A stretch of 64,000 nucleotides of DNA from Epiperipatus broadwayi (GCA_028023455.1 JAQFVV010006551.1:577001-641000); one strand, 5' to 3'; positions 10,876-23,525 are shown, counted from the first letter of the stretch. A program made the numbers and translations. Notes: generated from the sequence alone by a model not told the origin.

Positions 10876-10887
10876 AATAATTCTATT
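10876..10887 (+). repeat. Target-site duplication, right, of foldback A3/A4
   Basis: Exact second copy of AATAATTCTATT (see 10463-10474). Confidence 0.65.
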
Positions 10888-11159
10888 GTTAGTGATTTCA
10901 TTTAAAATATGAGATATTTTCTATTTATCAGAATGGTAAAACTATAGAAATATAAAAGCAGAAGTTTAACAATTGATAAATGTTGGGTGAATTAAACTAT
11001 ATTAAATATATAATCATTCAATAATTGTGCCATTTTCATTTGCTAACTCTTTTGATGCATTGAAAGTAACATAAAAATATGAAAAACAATATTAAAATCC
11101 TATTAAATTCATTAATGACAATCTTTTATATAATAATGGTGAAAATTTGAACAGGTGAA

Positions 11160-12060
11160 GAGAATATTTTGAACCCTATTGGAATAATATTAAAAGAATT
11201 AAGGTGACGATTCTAATAAAAAAATCATCCATTTAGATATATCAAAGATATACATTTTAATTAAGATCAAACGAATTTTTGAAATTTTAAAAATACAAAG
11301 GCTGTTGGTTCTGATAAGATACCTAAAAAAGTTTTAAAGTATAAAGATTATATGTTAGCTTCAAAACTATTTTAACTTTTTAAAGTTGTTTTTAAAGAAT
11401 ATGGACCCATAACTTTATACCATTTGACAATTTAGGCACTTCTATTATTCAAATTTTAAAAATACATAGAAATAGAAAAAAACACAAGTATTATGGATCA
11501 TTATTGCTAACCATTACAGAAAAAAATATTTTTAAGAATTTTGTTGAATAAATTGCTTTGAACCACTAGTAACTCAATGTGGTCTTTTAAAGAATCAAGA
11601 AAAACTATTGATATGGTATTTTTTTTCAGAAAAATACAAAAAAATTGAATGAGGCAAAGGTGCGATCTTTATATTGTGTGAATTGATTGATACACAGTAT
11701 GTGCCTCAATTAACTGAACAGTTTATGACAATATTGAAAATAATTAGATAACCTAAAGCTTCTATATGATAGAATTGAAGGAAACATTATTATTAATGAT
11801 GTAAAACTCAGGCATTTAAATTGGAATTTAGTTTTAAAGAAGGTGCTCTACAATTTATTTTCCACTTTTTACAGCAGTGATTTTGAAATACTTAATAAGC
11901 AGATTGATAAAGCACACAAAAATGAATCTCAGGTTTGATGATATGATTTTTAATTTGAACTAACTAGAATCAAAAATAATATAATCACACCATCTGAATG
12001 TATGGTATGCATATAATTCTGTTTTTATCAATCAAAAAATGCTATGCTTATGTATGCAAT
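11160..12060 (+). pseudogene. RTE-like non-LTR retrotransposon, reverse transcriptase relic
   Basis: Broken reading frames in several phases show reverse transcriptase landmarks in the right order: AVGSDKIPKKVLKY (fingers), a block like FKESRKTIDMVFFFRKIQ (the conserved region with arginine-threonine-isoleucine-aspartate), a degraded LHDG-like segment, an INDVKLRHLNW-like stretch and a remnant of the QGCVLAPTLF region. There are many stops and frameshifts, so it is dead. The wording of the conserved blocks matches the RTE/'jockey-like' proteins common in invertebrate genomes. It probably belongs to the same LINE family as the relics near 23.3, 32.9 and 63 kb. Confidence 0.62.
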
Positions 12061-13008
12061 GTTTTGAATGCAGTACCCAACAACTTTGTTTTGTAATTAT
12101 TGTTCAAAAGTTCATAAGTTTTATCAGCCAATAGTGAAATCAAAAAATCAGTAACTATATGGTAATGATTATAAACCTGAATATACGAATCAGTTACATT
12201 TGGATAGTAAGATGTAACACAAACCCCAGTATGCTTCTCTGAATTTAACAATAAATTGAACAGTTTATTATACATCAAACATTCCTTCTACCATTGAAAC
12301 ATAAAGGTGTTACAATTTTTTATGTTGATCCATAATATTCTAAAATGATGAAAGGAAGATTAAAAGACCAATTGTATTTCCTTTGCATTTCTGATTAAAA
12401 TATTACTATTATAAAGAATTTATTATTGTAAATGCTTATTCTTCAGTAGATTGGGTATGTAAAACAAACAGTAATGGTTTTTCAAAAGTAAGTTATGGAC
12501 ATCATTTCAAGAGAAATGTAAATGCAGTTATGCTACAAAATATTATCAAAACCATTTTTTAGAAAATTCAATATTGATTCTTCTTTACTTATGAAAATAT
12601 GGTTGAGAATAGACTATAATGGGTTACTACAATTAGAGGTTATCAAATATTTAATAATCATATTTGCTATAGAAAATATAAACACAATTCCACAAAAAAG
12701 CAAATAAGCTGTTTGAGAAATTTTCATATAATATATATGGATATATTTGTAATTCAAAGATTGGTTTGAATAGCCATCACAAAACTTATTTTAAATCCAC
12801 TAATATTTCAGTGTTCTATCCTTAATTTTTTCTCAAATTAGAATATCTATACCCATAGGAAAATGGTTGTTGGGGATGGAGATAAGTGATTATGGAAATA
12901 TAAAATTAATAATAGAGAATTTTGTAAAAAAAAAAAACCCAGTAGTATGAATAACTTTAATGAAAGATAAATATCAGTTATCTATTTCCAAATTTTCTCT
13001 AATTTTTC
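12061..13008. other. A+T-rich sequence, no clear feature
   Basis: Possibly the decayed continuation of the LINE upstream. Short frames here (12048-12278 minus, 12522-12707 plus) show no domain. Confidence 0.4.
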
Positions 13009-13136
13009 CATTCTACTTGAATATTTTGAGTAGCATCATCCATTCCACTTGAATGTTTTGAGTAGCATCATCCATTCCACTTGAAGGTTTTGAGTAGCAT
13101 CATCCATTCCACTTGAATGTTTTGAGTAGCATCAAT
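13009..13136 (+). repeat. 32-bp minisatellite, four units
   Basis: Four adjacent units of ATTCCACTTGAATGTTTTGA plus GTAGCATCATCC, differing by a few substitutions; the first unit is the most diverged and the last ends differently. Total about 128 bp. Confidence 0.85.
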
Positions 13137-13684
13137 GTCTTAAACTCCATTCTACAGTTTTAACAACAGAATAATTTTCACAGTTTCATGCAGTAGGTAG
13201 AATGTCCAATTTAAGATCAAGAGGTACCAGGATTGCTGGTCTGGTGCTTGAAATTCTTAAAAACACCCAAGCAAGAAAGTCACATGACTTTTTAAAGCAA
13301 CTAATATTTGTAATGTCAGGATCTAATAGTTAACCAATGTCTGATAATTATTCTTTTTTTTTATTTGTAGAGGGATTATGTTATTTTTTATATTGTAAAA
13401 AAACATTACAAAATCTATTTTTGAGATATGTTTAAAAAATACATATTTTACTTGGCAGGATTCAAGACAAGGACCAAACATTAGAGTTTGTTTAGTGTTT
13501 ATCTTTATATATTCTAATTATAAATTTGTGTATATACTAAATAAATTTATATGAAATATATAAATATAATTCAATAACAGAATGGTGAAACAAATAAGCA
13601 GATAGATGGAAAGATAGATAAATTGGTATTTCAAAATAAATACATACAATATATATATATAATCTCAATAGTATGGTATGTTTA
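13137..13684. other. A+T-rich spacer, no feature seen
   Basis: Unremarkable apart from short TA runs near 13650. Confidence 0.45.
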
Positions 13685-13820
13685 GCATGCTTTTGATTAT
13701 CTGGTAGCCATATTCATAGAAATAGTTGTCTGAGGAGCTTGTGACATTTATCAAAAAACAAGCTCCTTGGACAACTATTGCTATGAAAATGTCTACCAGC
13801 ATATGGAGCATATCATGCTA
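13685..13820. repeat. Imperfect palindrome, MITE-like
   Basis: Arms of about 58-62 bp (13685-13742 and 13758-13820) are inverted copies with several mismatches; the inner ends read GAGCTTGT and ACAAGCTC. A 15-base loop lies between. It could be a miniature inverted-repeat transposon or a fold-back relic; no protein is encoded. Confidence 0.6.
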
Positions 13821-13899
13821 TTAGGATTAAATATTGCTTTTTTCTGTTTACATTTTGTATGTATTTATTTTGAATTTATTAAAATTTTGAAGTTACATA

Positions 13900-14640
13900 A
13901 AACTGGTAAGTAGTTGTGTAGTGGTTAGAAAGATAGGTAGATGATTAGTTAGTCAAATGGACAGATGAATAGACTAATAAATAAACAGAAAGATAATTTA
14001 GTATATAGTTAGGTAGTAAGTAGACAGATGGACAGGCAGATAAAAAGATAAGTAAATAGATAGATAGATAGAAAGATCAATAGAAAGACAGAGAGACAAA
14101 TAGATAGATTAAATAATAAATATATTGATAGATAAATGTAATAGATAGCCATAAAACAGATGGACAGACAGAAAAACAAGCAGACAGACAAGTCCGTATA
14201 TTTATGTATATATAAATAGTGAAATAATTAGACAGATAGATTCATAGACTGAATAAAACGGATAGATATGATATTAGATACATATGTAAATAAATAATTA
14301 CATAAACTGGGAACAATAGATAAATAGTAGTTAGATAGATAGAAACATAGATAGGCATACAAGCAAATAGAAATACAAAAATAGACAGGCAAGCAGATAA
14401 ACAGATAGACATATCAATTTTTCTATAAACAGAAAAATAAGTAATTATATATATATATATAGTTAATTGGATGTATGATAGATTGACAGACAGACAGATA
14501 AAAAGATAGATTAAAAATATGTAGGGAGTTTTGTTGATAATTAGATATATTTATCAATATAAATAGATAGATGGATAGACATATAGATAGTTGTTTATGT
14601 GGATAGAGAGATAAAAGATAGACACATATTGAATTTAAAA
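13900..14640 (+). repeat. Degenerate GATA/GACA-type tetranucleotide tract
   Basis: About 740 bp dominated by GATA, GACA, GATT and related tetranucleotides in many short runs with interruptions. The minus-strand frame at 14009-14191, a Ser/Leu/Ile/Cys-rich string, is a by-product of the repeat. Confidence 0.75.
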
Positions 14641-14867
14641 TAGACTACAATTAAATTTAAAAATGTAGGTAGCATTATTCATCTTGTACATTATATTTCA
14701 TAAATATAAGTGTAATTGATGAAGTAAATGATGAAATAAAATAAATTTATAATATTTTAAATCAAAAATAATTACTGTAAAAGAAATCATATTTTTGGTT
14801 TTTAAAAAAATTTGTGGAGTGCAATTTTAATCTATGAATATAAAAGGAATTTACAATAAAGACTATT

Positions 14868-15094
14868 AAATCACAATCACATGATCACCATTTCTTATGC
14901 TTGCTCATAACTGTTATTAAAACAACAAAACTCTCACTGATGAAAGCCTCAAGCTAGAAACTAGTCTGGGGATATTGGATGAGTAGGCACTAGATAGAGA
15001 TTTTATGCACAAGCCTTCTGGCATCCGTTGATTATTCTGGCTTGCACTGAGTGGTGCTACTGTATGGAGAGTTTTGCCTATTTTATTAAAACAC
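14868..15094. mobile_element. Family A foldback copy A5
   Basis: A short minus-sense 3' end (about 14868-14930, ATCACATGATCACC...) joins a plus-sense segment beginning at the hammerhead (14931) and running to the 3' end near 15085. Flanks TATTAAATCAC (14863-14873) and TATTAAAACAC (15084-15094) are a possible 11-bp duplication with one mismatch, but part of the right one may belong to the element. Confidence 0.62.
14931..14978 (+). ncRNA. Hammerhead ribozyme motif, family A5
   Basis: Intact CUGAUGA (14937-14943), stem II AGC/GCU with a CUCAA loop, GAAA, palindromic ACUAGU, GUC and UGGGGA. The 5' strand of stem I is short because of the foldback junction but still pairs about five bases, some as G-U. 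The A-U pair in stem II replaces the G-C pair of copy A2. Confidence 0.66.
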
Positions 15095-15439
15095 ATATCA
15101 CTATATTCTGAAAATAATTCTTTATAGAAGTGAATAAACATATATGATATAATTATATGAAAAAAAATACTAATGAATGGTTATTTATTTATTAATTTAG
15201 CAAAGAGTTTATTTTTTCTTTTAGATAATATTTGTAATATATAATAAATATAACTTCAGAAAACTCCTCAAAGAGCAAAAAAAATCTTTAGTAACTTTAT
15301 TAAATCTATCAATTATGCCACTGTAATTACAAATTTAACAGTTATGAACTATGGTTGGTTTGTTTTGTTCATATTTACTTAGATCAATTACAGCTAAAAA
15401 ATATTTTTAGAAGTGGATAAATATAACAACCATCATTTT

Positions 15440-15760
15440 TTAAAAATCTATTAATGACTAACCTAAGATGCACTTAAGAATATCAAATCCTGCTAGCTTT
15501 GTGGCTGAATCTGGGAAAAAAAGTTGGTTGTAATCTCATAATAATTTCATTTTTAAGTTATAATTCTTCGATTGGACCTTCTTGATTGAATATCTCAAAA
15601 TGAGATTTTGATTTGCAATAAAATTTAAATGTTGAAATTATAGTCTGATCTACTTACCAGATTTCCATATATATATATTCTGTTATTCAACACACCTTTT
15701 TAATATATGGTGAAGGGATATGCAAAAGAATTAGAAGCCAATATAAAGAAGTAATAAACA
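15440..15760 (-). pseudogene. Possible jockey-like LINE fragment
   Basis: This stretch resembles 51590-51800 at the DNA level, sharing a TCTGATCT(A/G)(C/T)TTA block and then matching spacing to a GAAGC block. That second region lies at the C-terminal side of a jockey-like relic. On its own this fragment has no convincing protein motif. Confidence 0.3.
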
Positions 15761-17206
15761 AATATACTAGTAATATTTATCATGTGTTAACAAGGCTGTT
15801 ATGTAGAGAAGATTGCTATTGATAATTAACATAAATTTTGAATCATAATCATTTTCATATATCATAGTAAATGCAACGAGATTATATTTAATAAGAAAAT
15901 GATTAATTACAAAGACGTAAATATTCTTCACTGCCCAATAATTCAAAACTTGTTGGGAAAACAATGATGAAGTGCACACATTCTACATAGCTATATATCG
16001 ATAGATAAATTTTTAAATAATTAACCTGCATTTGTTGACTGAAAAATGAAAGATTTATGTTTTATATTTTGTTTTCAACCTTTAATCTTCAAATGTATTT
16101 ATTTAACTCCATTGCTCTATGGCTTACAGCAGAATTTAGTTGTTTGATTGCTGCCTTCTTTTTATAAAAATACATTGCTAAAGGGAACTTTTATTTCCTT
16201 TTTCCTAGAACCCTTCTAAATCTCTTTTTAAGATAGACCATCAGTAAGTATGGGAACTAAACAATGTTCTCCATTTCAATAAATTACATTTATTTTTAAA
16301 GGTACATTATTATCTAAAATCTAATGATATGTAATTCTTTTAAAAAATTACGTGATAACTGCTCTCTATTTAATTATGTAATACTCATTCATTTTTGCAA
16401 TTTTAGGACTTCCTATTATGCAATGTAAAATACTTTTATAAACTAAAAGTTTTTAAATCGTATAAATGCAGTTGATTTAGTTTTAAAATGATAGATTGCT
16501 TTCTATTGATTTTGAAATATATTAAAAATAAATAAATATACTATATACACAATATGCATAGATAGATAGTTAACGCGTCTTAATAATTAAAATATACAAA
16601 AATTATTAAAGTTCTTAATCCACGAGGATGGAATCACTGGCATGCAAATCTGTTGATTACAAAGTATTGATCAATAATTATTTAAAATGCCTTATTGCTT
16701 AGTTGTCGGACGAACTATTGAAGATGGTTAACATACCATAAAATAATTGAAGAGATGTTTTTTCTATAAATTGAATTATATTTATTTATGAAATGATGAA
16801 ACAGTTGATGATTTAATGCTAATTTTATATATCACATTAAAGCTTCTGAACGAATATTTAACATAAATTGATAGTTAATTAGTCATATTCTGCTTATAAA
16901 TTGTATGTTAAAAAGTGATCAGATAAAAAAAAAAAAACTATATACAGTATATATTTTGAAGTTTTTTTAGTTTTATATAATTCCAATTTTCTTTATAGAT
17001 CATATCCACCATGAGTTCTTTTAATATTACTTAACATTTTTAAATAAGTAATATAAGACCAATATAATAAATACAATTAACGAACTATAATATTTTTAAA
17101 CTTTTATTACATTCGATTTATTGTTGTCCATTAAAATTAGGAACTTTGTTGACAATTTATTACAATATTTCCATGGTGGACATGCATTATGTACATGTAT
17201 ATATAT
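15761..17206. other. A+T-rich spacer, no feature seen
   Basis: No repeat or gene recognised; short TA and A runs only. Confidence 0.5.
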
Positions 17207-18140
17207 ATTGAATATTTATAAATACAGTAATTAGATATACGCAAAGTATAACTTTAAAAATTTTATTCACTTAGGAGTACTTTAGTCTATCCTCATAGTC
17301 TTTGTCAACTAACACTTTGAAAGGCTAACCTTCTCACAAAATTTCTATGATCATAACATTTGCTGCCTGTCTATTAATTAAGTCTTCTTTGTATTTGTAT
17401 ATTAGCATAGTTTCCTTTATTTTCGTTTTGTTATTTTTTTCAATTTGCAATATTTTTACATTATTATAATTGAAGTTAAAATCCTAAATACATGGCTTAT
17501 TATAGTTGTAAAAAATAGATGCTGAAACATTATCATTTACTTTGCAATTTTGTTTTATTTTCTGAACCGTTTTTAATAACAGCAAGTATTCTTTAGTTCT
17601 TTTTTCCAATGTGTATCTCAATCCCCCTATATATATGCTACTACACCTACATATCCATTTATAAATGATGCAATTTTTATTATAAATGGATATATATAGG
17701 CGTGGAAGCAGGTATATAGGGAAATCGAGATGCATGTTGGAAAAAAGAACTAAAGAGCACTTGCTGTTATTAAAAAGAGTTCAGAAAATGAAACAAAATC
17801 ACAAAGTAAATCATAATGTTTCAGCATCTATTTTTTATGACCATAATAAGCCATGCATTTATGGTTGAAACTTCAATTATAATAATGTAAAAAATATTGC
17901 AAATTGAAAAAAATAACAACAAAACAAAAATAAAGAAAGCTATGCTAATATACAAGTACAAACAAGACTTAATTAACAGACATGCAGCAAATGTTAAGAT
18001 CACAGAATTGTGGGAAGGTTAGCCATTCAAAGTGTTAGTTGACAAAGACTACAATGACAGATGAAAGTGCTCCTAAGTGGATAGAATCTTTAAAAATATA
18101 CTTTACATATATCTAATTATTGTATTTATAAATATTCAAT
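17207..18140. repeat. Large palindrome (arms about 460 bp) with GIY-YIG-like remnants
   Basis: The left arm (17207-17664) and right arm (17680-18140) are inverted copies with moderate divergence, separated by only about 15 bases near 17672. Each arm encodes, reading away from the centre, a similar peptide: YIG, then LEKRTKE, a lysine-rich stretch and VSASIFY (17484-17735 minus, 17686-17868 plus). A tyrosine-isoleucine-glycine followed by an arginine and KE resembles the GIY-YIG nuclease of Penelope-like elements, but the match is short. It is most likely an inverted duplication of a Penelope-like 3' end. Confidence 0.72.
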
Positions 18141-18190
18141 TATAAGATTACATATATTGATTTGAAGAAATACAGACATTGAATTATAAT

Positions 18191-18191
18191 G

Positions 18192-18238
<47 letters not shown>
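18191..18238. repeat. TA microsatellite
   Basis: An almost perfect run of TA dinucleotides just beyond the large palindrome. Confidence 0.9.
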
Positions 18239-18242
<4 letters not shown>

Positions 18243-18274
18243 ATTAAATATTTCCATGGAGTGTAATTATAATA

Positions 18275-18403
18275 TATAATAGAAATGAGATAATATCCAA
18301 GTGAATAGAGATAATCTATAATCTGTGATGTAATTGACAATTTCTTGGCAATATCAAAAATTAAATGTTATCTCTGTTCACATTGATATTATCTTCTCAT
18401 TTC

Positions 18404-18415
<12 letters not shown>
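18275..18415. repeat. Inverted repeat between two TA tracts
   Basis: About 45-bp arms (18275-18320 and 18370-18415) share ATAATAGAAATGAGA and AGATAATAT-type blocks in opposite orientation. With the flanking TA tracts it could extrude as a long hairpin. Confidence 0.6.

Positions 18416-18444
<29 letters not shown>
18406..18444. repeat. TA microsatellite
   Basis: A second TA run bounding the inverted repeat. Confidence 0.85.
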
Positions 18445-18448
<4 letters not shown>

Positions 18449-19493
18449 ATATCACTTGGACAATAATTGAATCATATTAATAGATATTAATAATTAATAT
18501 TTAATAAACATTTATGATGATAATTACAATTCATTTATAATAATATATAAAAATATTTAAAATCTGAATTGAAATAGGAAAATCTGCAAAATAAAGATCA
18601 GCATTATCTATTATGTTTGTCATATTACTGGAAAATGTAATGGATAAAATTTAAGTAAAGAATGCAAAAAAAAAAAAAAATCAGTGCACAAAATAAGAAT
18701 ACATTTAAATTATGGAGATGACATAATAATTTTTAAAAAAGATGAAAAAAAAAATCAAAACAAGAAACAAAATTATGGATTATGTACAAACATTGGCAGA
18801 AAACAATAATGTTTGAGAAAAAAATCAGAAGTGATTGAATTAAATTACACAACATAAAACATTTCTTAAACATGGATTTAATATCATTATTAATCTAGTT
18901 TTAATAATAAAAAAATGTACAGAGTAAAAACATTTTCATATATCATGTATAAGATTTGTAAAAGCAAAGATATTATATTTTAAATTAAATTTTATGCAGT
19001 AATACATACAGATTTATTAATTATTTTACATGTATAAAATATTAAAAAAATCTTGGAATTTGAAAAGAATTGCTAAAAAAATTTAATGAGAGTTAAAGTA
19101 AAATAAAAATTAACTTTCAAAATACCATTGTACAGAAAAACAAGCCATTAAGAAATTCTATTTAAAGAACCTATAATTATAATTGTTGGATCATATGTGT
19201 CATATGAATAATACTAACGAAGCACAAGCAAAAAGTAGTGGTTGTTAGAAAATATCAGATGATATAAAAGAATAATGTAGAGATAACTTGAACCCTTTCT
19301 GTCCTATTGCAAAAGAAAAAACATGACAGAAATGCTGATGAAAAATATGTTATGTACCAACAGATGTGAAAAAATAGTTTCTCTTTGGTATTTATGTGGT
19401 ATAATATATACATAGCATCTGTAAGATCGATAAAATAGTCTTGATTTCTTTAACATGTGCAGATTTATTAGTCAGATATTAGGAATAAGTAAC
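18445..19493. other. A+T-rich spacer, no feature seen
   Basis: Nothing recognised beyond homopolymer runs. Confidence 0.5.
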
Positions 19494-19584
19494 TTTTTTG
19501 TCAAACCAATTTTATAATATATATATATATATATATATTGTTTTGTCAAACCAATTTTATAATATATATATATATATATATATT
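19494..19584 (+). repeat. Tandem duplication containing TA runs
   Basis: TTTTGTCAAACCAATTTTAT followed by a TA run occurs twice in direct succession, unit about 45 bp. Confidence 0.8.
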
Positions 19585-19871
19585 GTAACACTTCTATTAT
19601 GTAGCAAGCAATAATATAGGCTGTGTACTTAATTATATATAAAGTCAAAAGGAAAAATAGAAATAAACACACAAAAAAATTGTTGATATTTTTCTACATT
19701 TCACTGATAACAAAATAATAATCAATATTAAATAATTTTGAATTTAAAATAAAGTTTATTATAAATTAAACATTTAAAAAGGTCTAAATAAATATTAATA
19801 TTGCATTCTGATTTTGAAATTAAAACCAAGCACGTTTTATGATAATTGTAAAAATATGTATTATCTATTTT

Positions 19872-19957
19872 GAGAGGTCAGTGCGACTGCCTTGCACTTG
19901 CAGGTAGTTGCCCGGGTTTCGGGTTCACGTCCCGGCCGATGTTATGACACTTAAAAA
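19872..19957 (+). mobile_element. tRNA-like SINE, copy 2
   Basis: The best preserved copy: an A-box-like segment near 19880, a strong B box GGGTTCACGTCCC (about 19919-19931), then GGCCGATGTTATGACAC and an A run. Its G+C content stands out sharply. The minus-strand frame ending in NPKPGQLPASARQSH is an antisense by-product. Confidence 0.65.
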
Positions 19958-21050
19958 AATCTTTGTTGCTTTTGAAAGGCTTAAAATTGTTTTTAATCAA
20001 GATAAAAAGATAAAAACAGTTTTCAATTAGTGTTTTTGCTACCCAGTTGTCCATAAAAAAAGCATTGATAAAAATAATAGTTTTATTTTGGCTGATATTT
20101 CTTTCTGTTAGTTTTTGGCTAATAATGTTTTTGAGAAGCAGTTGGCAGTAATTATAGCTAGACATATATAGCTAAACAGTAGAGTACTTCAGATGAAAAC
20201 AGAAAACTACAATGAAGATATGTCTGCAAGGAAGGCAAGTCAAAAGACTGCAACATAGTTGACAATGGTGGAGTTTGAATTTACATGGGGAAACAGGTCA
20301 ACTTCAAGTAGTTCATATCTACCAATGTGTCCTAGAAGATAGTTTTTTTGCCTGAAGTAAATTTAAAACATAGACAGAAAGGAGAATGCCAACCATACCT
20401 GAATTATACCTTTCCTAATGATGACAATATCTAGACTATTCTTTTCCTGATGAGATGATCTGTATTGGCCCCAGCAAAAGAAATTATCAGTTGCTGAAGA
20501 ATTAGTTTATATGTATGCTGATTCAGCTATATGCAGAGAAGCACAGATAAATGTATATATATATATATGAAGCATAACTGGTGATTTGTTAAGTAATTTC
20601 TTAAAATAACATTTAAAAAAAACAATTACATAATTTTACTTAAGTTAAACATCAAAAAAATGAAGATTTAATTCATAGAAGTTTTTATATTTGTTATTTT
20701 TTCAAGAGAATAAGTGAAAATATTTAAAATCTATATTTTTAAATTTAAAATGGTTTAGTAAATAGGGATAGAGTTCCGATTTCTAATTAGATTATTTATA
20801 GAACTAGTAGAGTAAATAAGATTCAAATAGCTCAATAAACATTTTAAATGAGTATTTTGATCATTAATAATAATTTCCAATATTGATTTTTTTTTAATGT
20901 TTTCTGCAAAAATTTAAAAATATTTAACTGATTCAATTTAATGTTATTTTACTTTCATCCAGACAGAACGATTTTGAACTTATATAAGGTGTTTAAATGA
21001 TAATATTAATATCATCTACAGTCGTTTTTACTTTTACAATACTTTTTTTT
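19958..21050. other. Mostly featureless; low-level coding-like patch near 20200-20500
   Basis: The patch at about 20200-20500 is less A+T-rich and has interrupted frames on both strands but no motif I can name. The rest is A+T-rich. Confidence 0.4.
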
Positions 21051-22200
21051 ACAAACTAATATGACAGTTTTGATTGCACAGCAATCTTCTTCAGATTTGG
21101 AGACAATTTGGAAGGATCAACACAGAGGCCACAATCCCCTCAAAATACACCTCAAAACCTCAAAAGTTTCTAGGCTTCCCTATTGCATTATCAAGGATCT
21201 CAATGAGAAAAGAAATCCAGCTCTCCATTCTGGACAAGACTAGGAAGGTAGTTATATCATTATCGAAGATCTTTCTATCACTTTCTGGTAAAACAACACT
21301 ACTCAATAAGCTAGTCTTCTCAAGCAAAAACTATTTCCTCCTCATAATTAAGCCTACCAAAACCTTTCAGAGCAGTATCAACTCTATCTGCTCCAGGCTC
21401 TTTTGGAAAGGCAAATGTATGGCCATCAGCTTGGCCAAAATGCAGAGACCTAGAGAATTAAATGGGCTTGGGTTACATTCTGTGCATATTTTCTATGCCC
21501 AAAAAGCCATTGGTGTTTTAAAGATCAATTTACTTCAAGCTGTCTGAGGCTAATTTAAACTTCCCATTTGAACCTACTTACCCTCCCCCTCCATTTGCAA
21601 GCAAATGGATTAGTGATATGATGAATTATATAATCAGACTTCCCCCTCTGAGAAGACCTTGAAGTGTAAAAAGTTCTATTGGGAGATTTACAAACTCATA
21701 TATCTGAAGCTAAGCCCACTGCAATCTCAATTGGGCATAAATAACAAACAAATTATTAAAAAGTCAAAGAACTGGGTTTTCAAGCCTAAATACATTGACT
21801 TTCTATTCAAGTTTAATCTCACCTCCTTGCCTACAAGCCATTTCTTGGTAGGGAGGAGACATTTTAGTGGACTCAATTTCCAGTGCAATTTATGTAAAAC
21901 CAATGATGAGACACTCCAACACTTATTGTACAACTGTCCCTTTCTTGTGCTGGTCAGATCCCTGATTGTGGATAGTGTGTCAGCTGACCACAAAGATGGG
22001 CTATCTATCAAAAGAGCTTTTGAAAATGGCTCTTTCTCTACTATCAGATTGGCCATCTTCATATTATTTGTGCTTTGGCTTACGAGGTGCAATTTTCTGT
22101 TCACTCAAGTAAGTCACAGTGTCTGGTGGGTATATACAAAGTTTATTACTAAAATTAAAAACAGAGATAAACTTTTGGCTTCAGAATGGTTACATTGAGA
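21050..22200 (+). pseudogene. L1/Tx1-like LINE, C-terminal reverse transcriptase relic with zf-RVT
   Basis: Frames in at least two phases cover the end of a non-LTR reverse transcriptase. The first piece (about 21061-21547) begins just after the YADD position (DTVLIAQ-like reading) and shows FLGFPI, a long thumb segment and LNGLGLHSV, the 'GGLGL' landmark that follows the thumb. The second (21659-22198) has CNLC...ETLQHLLYNCP, a zinc-binding zf-RVT pattern, then a hydrophobic LAIFILFVLW stretch. Stops and frameshifts near 21240 and 21545 break it. No tail or 5' end is visible, so it is a dead fragment. Confidence 0.72.
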
Positions 22201-23049
22201 AACCTGGTCTCAATGCTCCTTTCCAGATGATGAGTAACCCCTCAAGATTTTCTGCTTCTTCACACCAGTTCTATTGCAATTGATATTTGACTGTTTTCCA
22301 TTAGTGCATGTTATCAGTGATTCAATGTAATTATAAATAATGTCATGAATAATTTTTTTCTTTTATTAAGTAGAAGTTCTGAAGTAAATTGCTGGAGCAA
22401 TTGAAACTAGGTTGTAAAAAAAGCATTGTAAAAATAATAAAGAACATAGATTATATTAATATTATATGGATTTGGCACTGCAATAGGAAAGATAAAGTTA
22501 TGTTTAAATGACAGGGACAAATAAACTTGACTTAAATAATTTTAAGTGTTTTCAAAAATTAGCGTAAATAATTATCATAATTTAAATTTTGTTTTAATGA
22601 AAATGGTCAGAATATAACAATTGCTAATTAATGATGAAAACTAAATATATAGTGAGGTATTTTCATGATTTCTTTTACCCCCAGATGATTTATTGCTAGA
22701 AAATACCTTGTTTTTAGTAAATGTTTCAAGAAAAACAATAATGAGGTATAGAGAGAATTTTTTTCATTTCAAAATGGTAATTATAACGGCTATGAATACA
22801 TTTTGTTTAAAATCCTTACAGAATTAAAGTACAAAAATGTAGTGTCTACTTAATGGTCATAATTACTTAAAAAAAGAAATATATCTAAAAATATGCATCA
22901 TATTTATTTATTAAACGTCAATTACATAAATTTGACACATATAAAAACACAAATGTAAATTATTACTACAAATGAAAACATAATGGATAAAATTAAACTT
23001 AGTTGAAATGCTTTTAGTAAAAGTGACTTAACATTAAAAGAAAAAATGT
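22201..23049. other. A+T-rich spacer, no feature seen
   Basis: May contain the untranslated tail of the LINE upstream; no poly-A or repeat end is clear. Confidence 0.4.
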
Positions 23050-23525
23050 CTATGAGTTTGAAAAGGAAGGTTTTTATAAATGTGTTTCATCATTTCTTAC
23101 TTATGGTTCTGAGACTTGGTTACCCTAATAGAAGAGCGATACAGACATTTCAGACCCCTCAAAGAAGTATGGATAGATGCATGTTAGGAATAATAATAAG
23201 AGATCAAAATGCAGTACATTGGTAAAATAACAAACAGGTGTTATTTACATCATTTAAATAATTAAAATACTGAATTGTAATTGGGATGGACATATTTCTA
23301 GATGAGATGATAATAGATGAACAACTGAAATCTTAAACTGGATTCCAAGAGATTGTAAAAGATTCAGTAAGAGACCACATGTGAGATGGATGGATGAAGT
23401 AAGAAAGTGTGCAGGGATGATGTGGAGAAAAGAGGCTAGAGATTGAAGAAAATGGATTGACCTTGGAGACCCCTTCATCCTGTAGTGGATTAATAATGGT
23501 TGTTGTTGATGATGATGATGATGAT
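23050..23525 (+). pseudogene. RTE-like LINE, C-terminal end with GATGAT tail
   Basis: Broken frames show LTYGSETW, then NWDGHISR, ILNWIPRDCKRFSKRPHVRW, and RKWIDLGDPF in order, the usual C-terminus of RTE-like reverse transcriptases. Stops interrupt it several times. The piece ends at 23500-23525 in a GATGAT run, the microsatellite tail typical of such elements. The minus-strand frame at 23254-23478 is antisense noise. Confidence 0.72.

Noticed and set aside
13009-13136. A CRISPR array
   Set aside because: The 32-bp units are directly adjacent with no spacers, in an evidently animal genome; it is a minisatellite.
19872-19957. A functional tRNA gene
   Set aside because: There is a good B box but no full cloverleaf or acceptor stem; related diverged copies at 7246 and 28986 point to a SINE.
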